From assembly GCF_050948175.1 (NCBI RefSeq), contig NC_135197.1, forward strand, positions 10,186,501-10,250,500: a stretch of 64,000 nt of DNA. The letters run 5' to 3'. Positions 26,967 to 33,600 of this stretch are shown in pieces. The position numbers and the translations under genes were made by a program. Source of the stretch: Xylocopa sonorina (lineage: Eukaryota; Arthropoda; Insecta; Hymenoptera; Apidae). The notes below the pieces were generated by a model, which was not told where the DNA came from, did no database searches, and saw only the letters and a program-made list of their open reading frames with translations. Every line of letters starts with the position of its first letter. Within the stretch, counting starts at the first letter, position 1.

Positions 26967-29900
26967 TAGATCGAGCCACGGAGAGGCGGCGAGAGAAAGA
27001 GAAAAAGATAGGGGACAGGGGGTTGGGAGAGAGTGAGAGAGAGAAAGAGGGGTGGAGAAGCGCTCGTCGCGTCTGTCCGACCGTCGGTCCGTTCTTGCGT
27101 CCCCAAAGCCCCCACGAATCTAACCGACGCTCTCTCTGCTCGGTGTGTCAGAACGAGATAGAAAGAGAGAGAGGAGACGGGGAAAGAAAGCGGGACAGGG
27201 ATGCCGTCGATGGTACACGAGGGAGAGAGACGGCGGCGGGCACCGGAGCGAGGCTTTTGCTCGAAAAGACAGAAGCGACCGAGCAAACAGAGAGAGGAGA
27301 GAGAGAAGGAAGGAGATCGAGCGGCAGAACGAGCGCGACCAGCGAAATACGGGGATGCGAGAGCGGTCCAGAAAACCGGCGCGAGGAGGGACGAGGCTGG
27401 GTCGCGGAGGTGAGGCCACGAAATAAACGAAATCCCATCCAACGCGATGGAGGAACGGCTTCGCCAAGGGGACGAACGGGTCTGTCCTAACCCCATCGTC
27501 TTTCGCGTATTTAGTTGCACGGTTGATTCCGGACCGAGGGAAAAACGTTTCTGTTGGAAACGGGATCGCGTAGTAACGAGCGCGGCTACGATGATCGCGC
27601 ATGCCAATTACGGCAAGAGTAATTAGAAGCGATACCGTGTGCACGAGGAGACAGCGCGGTCTAGAAATGTCCTTCGAGCGATCGTTTTTTCGATCGGTCT
27701 AATTGGTGGAACATCATCGGTACCGTTGTGCTCGAAACGGCTGAAATCTCCGTCGACGCTCGATCATTAGACCGGGCGGCGGGTGTGTATCGCGATCTAT
27801 GGTTAACGTCGAGCGTAGGAGAGCGAGCCGCGTAACGGTACCGAGGATGCGCGCGGCTGTAATTCGGATCGCGGATACCGATTCGATAATTAACGTGTCC
27901 AGCGTGGCGGATGCGGTAGGAGCCAGGCGTGTTCGATCGATTCGGCCGTGGCAATCGGAGCGTGGAAGAAGAACGCGAGGGAAAAGGTATTGATTGCCGC
28001 CGGTACGAAAAGTCGCGACGCCCTCGTTCCGCTTCTGGCTACGATCGCTCCGATTTCCGGCCAGGGAACTCTCTTTTCTCCCAAGACTTTCCTCGGTAAG
28101 AACCTCGACGGAGCGGCTTAACTTTCTTCTTCCCGCCGGGAGTAGAATCGATCGCGGGGGAAAAGAAGAAGCGCGAGCCGAGCAACTGTAAATAGACGTT
28201 CGTCGAATGGATAATGAGATTAAGAAAAGTGTCCGGCACCGTTTCGTGAAAACGGACTACTGCTCCCCCCGTCGCGGAGCGGAGGAACCGCGCGGAAAGA
28301 ACGCGGCGTGTAACGTCGTTGAATTTAATTTCAGGCTGCGCAAACGAGCCCGTACGGATCTAACCCGTTTCGGCTGCCAGTGTGTCAAGTTAAATATCGT
28401 TAAAAGACGAAGACGGTGGCCCCCGGTTAGACGGAACGGCGCCGGGTTTAATTAGTTAATAGCACCGGAAACGGAGGTCCCGGGTGGTATATCGGGGCAG
28501 AGTCCTCGAGAGGAGGCTGCGCTCTCTCCGCCGTGAAATCGGTCGAAAGTAAATACTCGAATTAAAATACGGTCGGGAACCGGTGTCGAAGCGGCGTGTA
28601 TCGCGCGCCCGTGTCCTCTCTCCTTGGCCGGGCAACGGCGACGCTGGCGAAGAAAAAACGAGTGAAACGTCGAGAAGGATCCTCGAATCGCCGTTGGAAA
28701 AAGGCTAACCGCCTACTGGCGTACCGGAGGAGTGCTCGATTGCGAGCGTGCAAGTAGTGCTAATTAAAGTAAGTGCCCGAACAGGCCTCTCCTTTCTCGA
28801 GAACGCGTTATATGTATATATATACGTATATACGTAAATACATAAAATAGGAACGGCGGCTGGTTTCGGTTCTTTGGAAAAACTAACGTCAGAAGGGGTC
28901 TCTCGGGCGAGTGCACGAACGGAAACGAGAGAGGGCCGGGTGAAAGAACGAGTCAGCCAGCAGCGGGATATCCGTTTTGCTTCAACTTATGAGGGAGACG
29001 CTAAAGAGATGCAGAGGAAAGTGAGAGAGGGAGAGGGAGAGTCGAACAGTCTCGATACTTGTTCAAGGTCTGAAACTTGGAGAAATAACGTCTGCGGAAG
29101 TTCGTTCGGCTGTTTCGTAGTACGCTCTGCGTTTTGCTCGATGGGCCACGGTACCTTGAATACATCCAATGATTCTACGCGTGTACATCTCGCTGGACGA
29201 TCGATCAACATCCACAACTTTGAAATTAGTCCAACGGTTAGTTCGACGAGCTCAAAAAGTAGCTAGAGTTCATTTTTTTCAATAGATTGAATTGATTTCG
29301 CATCGTAACCCCGCGAGTCGTTCGAAAATTGTACGAACGTAGCGTTAGCCTCGACACTCCGATACTTGTCGTTGATACAGATCGTTGTAGGAACTGTGAA
29401 TTGCAGGCGGTCAAGGATCAACGATAAAACGAGGATTTGTACCCTTTTTCACCGCGTAACGGTTCGCATCAAAGTGCACGCTGTTTGATTAATGAACCGC
29501 AAAGCATCGGACAAAAGAGATTGCGTTGATAATCTCGTTCGATATCCAACACCGTTGAACATCGATCATGCTTTCGTTATCTACGACTTAATCGTCCGTG
29601 CTGCGCTCCGCGGCACGCGTTATTACGATTTCCATGCGAGAACGATTGCCCTTGAAAAGAGTGCTCTCCTTAGGGAGCTCCCGCGAACAGAGCTCCCGAA
29701 AAGAGGCGCGCATGGTTCATAAACACCGAAGACACTGAAATTGCAGCGCGTTCAGGAATGCTGGCCTGATGCAATTAGCGGCTATAGCTGTTCATCGATC
29801 CGCTCGAACGTGCGTGTCAATTAAGCCGGTCGGATTAAGCGGACCTACGGTGTCAGCCTAGTACCGTACGTGCATATACGTAATCACGTTCAAATCGAAG

Positions 29901-30644
29901 GAGAAGAACGTATACGAGGTACTTATCGAGGCTTTCGACGATATCGCCAAATCAACTTCGACGTTCAATAGAAACCGATAAAATTGATCGATTCACCGAT
30001 TTCTAGACGCTGAATCTACAACAAATAACGATATTACGATACGGTATGTAACAACAAATAATCTTAAACGATCAACAAGCGCAACGACGCAAGCAGAGTA
30101 CTTGAAGAGGCTTTTTCTCGCGATCAGATCGAAGGAGCTGGTAAGTAGATCGTTCCACTTAGACAAAACCCGTCGAATCGCGGTGTCGCCGCGCGATCGG
30201 TTCGTTCCGCTGAAACATATGCTCGAAGGGCACAGCCTCGTCTCCTTCGACCGCAAAGCGGCTTACTAGCGAGCCTTTTCCCGACCGATATGGATTATGT
30301 AGTCCGTACAACAGGTCAAACAGCGTGTGTACAAGAAAACACACGCGACAAGGAACTTAAAGAAGAGACAGCGTGTGCAAAAAAAAAAAAAAGACAGAAG
30401 CGAAGAAAGAGAGAGGCGAAGCAAAGTATATATGTATAAAAAGAAACAAAAAATGAGAAGAAGGGCGAAGAAAAATTGGCTTACCGCCGAAGAGCGCAGT
30501 CGGATCGAGCAACGGATTGGCCTGGTCCGCCTGGAGTTTCTCGGAGGCGGAGGTGGCGCCTGGAGTCGCCGTGGCCGCTGCTTCGCCTCCGCCACCTCCA
30601 CCGCCCCCGCCACCTCCGCCCGATACGGAGTTCTCCTTCTCCAT
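344..30644 (-). CDS. tou: toutatis / BAZ2-like chromatin remodelling protein, N-terminal part (spliced, 3' end outside window)
   Basis: Spliced minus-strand gene. BAZ2/TIP5/Toutatis proteins partner ISWI ATPases in the nucleus and bind DNA through a TAM/MBD domain and AT hooks; the family order is MBD, AT hooks, charged coiled coil, DDT, PHD, bromodomain. Joining 30485-30644, 14626-14853, 13822-14001, 13495-13657, 12514-12757, 12136-12397, 11667-12049, 11063-11365, 10632-10906, 10407-10488, 7227-7778, 2082-2147, 1408-1452 and 344-397 gives one open frame of about 999 codons, with GT..AG introns and matching phases at every junction. Family assignment rests on the MBD around residues 595-660 and on coiled-coil strings such as RQQAVMLKEQ, which closely resemble vertebrate BAZ2B. 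DDT, PHD and bromodomain are not in the window. The symbol tou follows the Drosophila orthologue; orthology is inferred from domains and motifs, not from an alignment. Confidence 0.88.
398..1407 (-). other. tou: Intron between exons 13 and 14
   Basis: About 1 kb, with A-rich runs on the plus strand near 1048-1062 and 1334-1380. I see no other exon or element. Confidence 0.75.
1408..1452 (-). CDS. tou: tou coding exon 13: coiled coil
   Basis: Acceptor GTGATTTCCCAG and donor GTGAGT; 45 nt, phase 0 to phase 0, encoding ERELKRQQAVMLKEQ. The string is nearly the same as the EKEMRRQQAVLLKHQ segment of vertebrate BAZ2B, one of the best local matches in the window. It continues the charged helix between the MBD and DDT domains. 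Confidence 0.88.
1453..2081 (-). other. tou: Intron between exons 12 and 13
   Basis: 629 bp with a G/T-rich patch near 1965-2015 (plus strand). No further coding sequence seen. Confidence 0.75.
2082..2147 (-). CDS. tou: tou coding exon 12: coiled coil
   Basis: Acceptor GCATGTGCGCAG and donor GTAATC; 66 nt, phase 0 to phase 0. It encodes ARKKRQEEVEKIRQEEQQRK followed by QQ. This matches the AKKKKKEE part of the vertebrate BAZ2B coiled coil in position and character, directly after the LLE of exon 10. Being 22 codons and symmetric, it can be skipped without a frameshift, though the helix register would change. Confidence 0.85.
3373..3600. repeat. Interrupted (GA)n tracts
   Basis: Two imperfect GA-rich stretches, 3373-3411 and 3545-3600, on the plus strand inside an intron of tou. 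They are the pyrimidine strand in the transcript. Confidence 0.8.
3815..3927. repeat. TA-rich low-complexity block
   Basis: Mostly TATA and ATAA steps with short (TA)n runs, intronic. It could be length-polymorphic. Confidence 0.8.
6232..6261 (-). CDS. tou: Candidate 30-nt microexon of tou
   Basis: The acceptor CTGTCCATTGCTAG precedes 6261 and a strong donor, CCAGAG followed by GTAAGA, follows 6232. The 30 nt encode IKCITMRRPE in phase 0 with no stop. It lies in the intron between exon 11 and the 66-nt exon, where every known boundary is phase 0. The peptide is basic and carries one Cys. Expression is unproven. Confidence 0.4.
6349..6381. repeat. (AG)n microsatellite
   Basis: About 16 AG units between the two candidate microexons. 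In the transcript it reads (CT)n and lies about 90 nt upstream of the acceptor at 6261, so it could bind polypyrimidine-tract proteins. Confidence 0.9.
6443..6466 (-). CDS. tou: Candidate 24-nt microexon of tou
   Basis: A long pyrimidine tract ending in CGGTTTGCACGAG precedes 6466, and the donor GTAAGA follows 6443. The 24 nt encode DPDEGPLE in phase 0, matching both neighbours. The acceptor dinucleotide context is GAG, which is less favoured; a CAG 7 nt further in would give 17 nt and break the frame. The last bases CTCGAG plus donor match the end of exon 10. It is supported only by splice signals and phase. Confidence 0.35.
6467..7226 (-). other. tou: Intron region after exon 11
   Basis: It contains GA-rich sequence (6500-6530) that forms the pyrimidine tract of the 24-nt candidate, and a T-rich tract (7167-7195, plus strand) just after the exon 11 donor. 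No other feature seen. Confidence 0.7.
7227..7778 (-). CDS. tou: tou exon 11: CENP-B/Tigger-type helix-turn-helix plus Ser/Thr/Pro-rich tail
   Basis: Acceptor CTACAAACGCAG and donor GTAAGA bound 552 nt, phase 0 to phase 0. A branch-site-like GATTAAC lies about 45 nt before the acceptor. The first 55 residues (761-815 in frame) read GRKRLAFTIKQKMKIIQEIE, then SKSDVARELGLASSTVATIW and KNRESI, which is the CENP-B N-terminal helix-turn-helix of pogo/Tigger-derived proteins; it binds DNA in its relatives. The rest is Ser/Thr/Asn-rich, with VVPPPPPPLPLS, and ends TQSQELLE, echoing the QQLLE end of exon 10. No transposase DDE domain is present. The domain is not part of the BAZ2 architecture known to me. 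The exon could also belong to another minus-strand transcript, but phase and strand fit tou. Confidence 0.72.
7954..8012. repeat. GGT-rich trinucleotide repeat
   Basis: Imperfect GGT/GTG repeats, just upstream in the transcript of exon 11. Read on the minus strand it would give poly-Thr, but it lies before the exon 11 acceptor and is taken as intronic. Confidence 0.8.
10132..10230. repeat. TA-rich block
   Basis: Alternating TA with TATG steps, in the intron directly after exon 10. Confidence 0.8.
10407..10488 (-). CDS. tou: tou coding exon 10: coiled coil
   Basis: Acceptor CGTTGCAG and donor GTAAGT; 82 nt, residues 733-760. It encodes RLIKEQEKTERQEAVRRERE followed by IRNQQLLE, an uninterrupted charged helix. 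Vertebrate BAZ2B has LRAQQILEAKKKKKEE at this place, so the protein is expected to continue directly into the ARKKRQEE of the exon at 2082-2147. The intervening exon 7227-7778 is therefore an insertion relative to vertebrates. The end phase is 0. Confidence 0.88.
10632..10906 (-). CDS. tou: tou coding exon 9: end of MBD and start of coiled coil
   Basis: Acceptor GATTCTTGCAG and donor GTGAGT; 275 nt, residues 642-732. It completes the TAM region with FLDQQNPPELTTANFSFSSR (compare NFSFS in vertebrate BAZ2B), then LGAQEVARRLEELRAAGG, and enters a charged helix, YEREKLAYAKKLAKEEAQRH. The exon ends two bases into a codon and joins exon 10 in frame. The charged helix corresponds to the long coiled coil between the MBD and DDT of BAZ2. 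Confidence 0.9.
11063..11365 (-). CDS. tou: tou coding exon 8: acidic stretch, NLS-like cluster and TAM/MBD domain
   Basis: Acceptor GGTCTTTGCAG and donor GTTAGT; 303 nt, phase 0 to phase 0, residues 541-641. The first 40 residues are acidic (TDTDDDNADG), followed by KRRKVK, a likely nuclear localisation signal. From about residue 595 comes the methyl-CpG-binding-like TAM domain: QVPLERGWKRETVIKGLG, then VSYYSPCGKTFRSSPDLAK. The GW, the YYSPCGK core and the FRSSPDL helix start are MBD hallmarks, and the order matches BAZ2A/B. In BAZ2 proteins this domain binds DNA or RNA without a firm requirement for methylation. This exon is the strongest single piece of evidence for the gene's identity. 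Confidence 0.93.
11366..11666 (-). other. tou: Intron between exons 7 and 8
   Basis: 301 bp; nothing beyond splice signals seen. Confidence 0.8.
11667..12049 (-). CDS. tou: tou coding exon 7 (AT-hook-like segments)
   Basis: Acceptor GCGTTCACAG and donor GTAAAG; 383 nt, residues 413-540. It begins with a basic RRKPGPKPRRVPQ, then a Ser/Pro-rich part, the sequence HKDGRPRNLGRG, KPKKNTVASLLAQSRALG, and VSLLRSNILAAQLHASATG. The GRP core flanked by basic residues and the first RKPGPKPRR cluster look like AT hooks, which bind the minor groove of AT-rich DNA and are typical of BAZ2 proteins. The Leu-rich parts are probably helical. Confidence 0.86.
12136..12397 (-). CDS. tou: tou coding exon 6 (PLNLS motif)
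   Basis: Acceptor TTCCTTTCAG and donor GTAAGTG; 262 nt, residues 326-412, phase 0 to phase 1. It starts AESNDYRESVDRVEVIKLPA, continues through a Thr/Asn/Ser stretch to SDAPLNLSLKPS, and ends with a Ser/Leu/Gln-rich segment. PLNLS is close to the PxDLS motif bound by the CtBP corepressor, and vertebrate BAZ2B has a similar PVNLS. Binding is an inference from the motif only. Confidence 0.85.
12514..12757 (-). CDS. tou: tou coding exon 5 (DPSSILGGVRLPPD segment)
   Basis: Acceptor AATTATTTATTCAG and donor GTGAGT; 244 nt, residues 244-325. It encodes DPSSILGGVRLPPDTEIIKY, TSSIVGPKIPGTTNRGRKK and a Pro/Thr/His-rich stretch ending PRKYNRTG. The first half reads as an ordered, probably conserved segment, unlike the repetitive sequence around it, and RGRKK is a basic cluster that may contact DNA or act in nuclear import. 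I cannot name a domain here. Confidence 0.85.
12758..13494 (-). other. tou: Intron between exons 4 and 5, holding the 18-nt candidate microexon
   Basis: 737 bp. Apart from the candidate at 13327-13344, it contains a short GA-rich run near 13072-13092 and a T-rich run near 13188-13275. Confidence 0.7.
13327..13344 (-). CDS. tou: Candidate 18-nt microexon of tou
   Basis: On the minus strand, CACTGCGAAAGAGGGCAG sits between an acceptor with TTTTTCC upstream (ACCTGCAG) and a strong GTGAGA donor. Eighteen nt between phase-2 ends fits the flanking exons exactly and would insert TAKEGS before the DPSSILGG segment of exon 5. It has no stop codon and both splice sites are good. Length and phase could still arise by chance; RNA evidence is needed. 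Confidence 0.5.
13495..13657 (-). CDS. tou: tou coding exon 4 (Ser/Thr-rich linker)
   Basis: The acceptor AACAAAAG has only a moderate pyrimidine tract; the donor is GTACGA. The exon is 163 nt, enters in phase 1 and leaves in phase 2, residues 190-243. It encodes KSSKSHKTP followed by a Ser/Thr-rich stretch ending NSQTNVV. This is probably a disordered, phosphorylatable linker. Phase agrees with both neighbours, and with the candidate 18-nt microexon at 13327-13344. Confidence 0.75.
13822..14001 (-). CDS. tou: tou coding exon 3 (AWW element)
   Basis: Acceptor GTTGTTCAG and donor GTAAGTGT; 180 nt, residues 130-189. It encodes GINPASAAWWTMASHLAAQD, then a Leu/Pro-rich stretch and SHKSS. The tryptophan pair preceded by Ala resembles the AEWW element of the vertebrate BAZ2B N-terminus, which supports the family call outside the DNA-binding domain. 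The donor is duplicated: a second GTAAGTAT begins exactly 6 nt downstream, so the exon could also end at 13816 and add two residues without shifting the frame. Confidence 0.82.
14002..14625 (-). other. tou: Intron between exons 2 and 3
   Basis: 624 bp, AT-richer in 14160-14480. No exon recognised. Confidence 0.75.
14626..14853 (-). CDS. tou: tou coding exon 2 (Gly/Ser/Pro-rich)
   Basis: Acceptor TTGATTGCAG and donor GTAACA bound 228 nt, phase 1 to phase 1, residues 54-129. The peptide runs from AYWPRGDSAASSLFGG through a Gly/Ala/His-rich stretch and a poly-Pro segment (ASAPPPPPYSHSS) to VAASQAASL. Composition and position resemble the low-complexity N-terminus of BAZ2B. Because the exon is phase-symmetric its skipping would keep the frame. 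The preceding intron is 15.6 kb and the following one 624 bp. Confidence 0.82.
24391..24403 (+). repeat. Run of 13 G
   Basis: Homopolymer G run inside a G-rich, purine-rich stretch. It may form G-quadruplex structure. Confidence 0.85.
25043..25066 (+). repeat. Run of 24 C
   Basis: Uninterrupted homopolymer C on the plus strand, poly-G in the tou transcript. A run this long is prone to slippage and to length errors in assembly. Confidence 0.9.
26934..26963. repeat. (GA)n microsatellite within a 1-kb purine-rich tract
   Basis: About 15 GA units. The surrounding 26430-27420 is rich in AGAG and GGAG on the plus strand. Confidence 0.85.
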
Positions 30645-30653
30645 GCCAGTCCC
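30485..30653 (-). CDS. tou: tou coding exon 1 (start codon, poly-Gly tract)
   Basis: The acceptor TTTTCAG places the exon start at 30653. Nine untranslated bases precede the ATG at 30644, which has G at -3 and +4. The exon encodes residues 1-53 and ends one base into a codon at a GTAAGC donor. After MEKENSVS come 12 consecutive glycines, an Ala/Thr/Ser stretch, and LLDPTALFG. The glycine codons are a mixture of GGC, GGA, GGT and GGG, so this is not a pure trinucleotide repeat. The start is chosen because it is the only ATG in this exon's frame after the acceptor and because the frame joins exon 2 in phase 1. The region is probably disordered; no domain is recognised. Confidence 0.8.
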
Positions 30654-33600
30654 CTGAAAACGAGCATCAGCGTTTCGTTAGAACCGTTAACTTTGTGCAC
30701 CGGGTCGTTTCTTCTCGGGTTGGAACGAGCGCGTCGAGGGAAGCGAGGAGGGTTGAACGGGACGCAACGCCGCACGGGGGGTGGTCCGTCGCGTACATTT
30801 CTGTCGAGGACGGCGATGGGAGCTCGAGACGGAGTTCCGTGCATTCTACGTGAATTCTCGTCTCTCGCGACAATTAAAGAAGCCAGGGGGACGAAAGTGT
30901 CACGATGCAAATGTTACGTTCGCGGTGAAGTCGGTTTTTGGAAAAGAATCACTTGTTACGTTCGCGTGATCAGGGATTTGGACGTTTCGGGGATGAACTG
31001 ATCTATTTCCGACAGAGTCGATACTTTTGAATGGTTCATTCGGGTATGTACACGGAATAATCGATGAATGAAAAGTCGATAATAGTAAGGCTAGTGTAAA
31101 CGGAACAATGGTGCTATTTGTTTTCCTTTCATTGCTTCGAAAGTACTATACAGACGTCCGAGAGGCCGTTCTCGCAGACCTTCAACTTTCGATGATTAAC
31201 GAATGTACGAAACGTTGAACTGAAAAAAGAACGTATAAAAATCGAAAGTCCGTTGACCCGTTTTCTCAACGGTGATCTCGAGAACAACCGCGCGTACGGT
31301 ACGCACCGCATCTCGGATTCGTCGGAATCCCAGTTTTGCAACTTTATCAACTACCGCGATAGAATCGCGTGTAGACACGCGTGACGTGAAAATATAGTTG
31401 CACGCGTTGCCGTTGGTTGGAGAAAGAAAAGTGTTCGTGTCTGCGCAGCGTCTGGATTCCAGTTAATTATGTTAATACGCCGACGCGGCGTCTCGAAACC
31501 CGCGAAACGCTCCTCTCTTCTCCTCTCTTCTCCTCTCCCTTTCCCCTTTCGTTCAACTGGGGAGGGGAGCGGAGGGTGCACGCGGAGGAGGTGGCGGAGA
31601 CGTAAAAATTGAACGTTAATATTTCAGTCACGCGCATAGGTAAACACGTTTGTGCGTCTCGCATGTTCATTCGATGACTGTTTACCAGTCGAAGAAAGGC
31701 TTCCTCGAGCGCTTTAAATAAAGGTCGTTCTCCCCTCCACAATTTCCCCTCCAGCGCTTCAATCAGCTGACTGGCACACTCCCCTCCCTCGCCGGCCAGC
31801 TGTTGTATAAATATACATCGTTACAACGTTAAGTCAGGTTAGGCTGGTGTGCTAGGCTAGACACCGCACAGCCACTGGCACCGTTATTATCATACACACT
31901 GTTGCCTTAGGTATAGTTGACGCGTATCGCGCTCGACACCACGAGCAAACACATTTACACGTGCACGTGCATAGGTGTACGTTCTCTCGCGCTTTCGTCT
32001 CTACGTGTTCGCCGGGATCGGCCGAGTGTGTTTGCAAATATTGCTCCTTTTTTAATTAGCGAGCCGCGTTGAATCGCCGCGCAGCAACTTCGTTCGAAGA
32101 TCCGCCGCGTATTATTGGATCGCAGGCGACTATGCAAATTTAGTTCTCTTATAAATACGGCTAAAAGAAACGGTAGCTATAAATAGAGACACGTTTTATA
32201 CTCTCGACTTGCGTTTACTACTTTTATTGCGTATTCAAATTCTGTCCAAACAAATCCACGCGCGCGTGTAACAACGTACGATATCCACGACAGGCACGTC
32301 CTCCTACGAGATTCTCCTCCGCGAGGGACCATCGATTCGAATCGCGAGTCGATTCGGCGGGTTCGTCGAGAGAATCACCGCTCTGTTCAATGAACAGAGA
32401 GTTCTCGCGTCGATTTTCGACACACCGCTCGAAGCGTGCACGCTGCCGGGAAGCCTTTTATTCCTAATTGAGGGACGAAGCCGCGTGGAAGCCCTCGATC
32501 GCCGGAAATTGTCTTGGACCACCGCGCCACCCGCGTTCCGAGGATCGATCGAGCGGCTCTGCCCTCCGACCGGTCCGAAATCGACTCGCGACCGTGTCGT
32601 CGCGAGGATCAGCGAACCACCGACCACGTCGACGAACTAAGACGAAGTACCGGAATTATTTCGGTCGTGGAACGCTCGTCCGATTGATTAGCTCGATTCC
32701 CAACGCCGTACGACACAATCCTCCCGTTTACTCTCGTTCATCCGCTGTTCTCCACGCGTCCCACCAGCTTCTACGCGGTACCCGTACGACGGTTCTGCCA
32801 AACACGACATCCTCCGACAGCCGGTCGACAGCAATATTCATCTCGTCCATTTACATTGAATGACGGAATTTTCTCCTCGCATTGTGACCGTAGAAAGCAC
32901 CCGCGGAGAAAGTACACGCGGCGCACAGAATCTTCCTCCCTCGTTGCTCAAAATATCCCCTCCTCGAGCGAGTCGCGTTACCTTTGTTCCCGAGCGAGGA
33001 AGAACCTATGAATGGCGATCTGAATTCTCGCAAGCCGTCTATTATCCACGCGAGAGCCCGTAGAACGAAGGTAGACGAAAAACAGTGGTTCGTCGCGAGC
33101 CAAAGTTTCCTCCTCCCGTCCCGCACGGGTCCATTGTAACCTGTCCAGCCGGGCATGATCCACCTTTCCCCGAAATACCGTGGAACCGCGCGGGACGTGA
33201 CGATAACCCCTCCTCGCTGTTGGTAAAAATCGCCACGATATTCCCCGGATACTTGTATTCCATGCGGGGAATACCAAAGTGGCCGGGGTGCGCGAGCCTC
33301 GGATTCCCGGCGCGGCCGGGGGAATATCGAGAAACGAGGCTCACGGACGCAACGACGACGCCGCCGCCGCCGCCCGGTTTTCAGCCGCGCGAGCACTTCC
33401 AGGCGCTCGTAAATTGGCGAAAGGGAGACGGAGGCTGAAAGGGGCGCAGGGGAGCCGCCGGTGAGGAGAAGACGGCGAATAAGAAGGAAGTCTTCGGTCA
33501 GCGAGACGAGGATCGGGGGGGCTGGTCCAGGGAGAGGCAGAGGGACGCTCGAGAGGAGAGCCAGAGGCGGCTACCGAGCATCGATTTCTCGACCGGTGTT

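Larger units (their letters stand above)
14854..30484 (-). other. tou: 15.6-kb first coding intron
   Basis: Noncoding as far as I can tell. It holds homopolymer runs (G at 24391-24403, C at 25043-25066), long purine-rich stretches (about 24200-24720 and 26430-27420 on the plus strand) and (GA)n tracts. Open frames here, including one of 275 codons at 22101-22928, have no domain, splice context or sensible composition and reflect the scarcity of stops in CpG-rich DNA. Large 5' introns of developmental regulators often hold enhancers; none is identifiable here. Confidence 0.6.
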
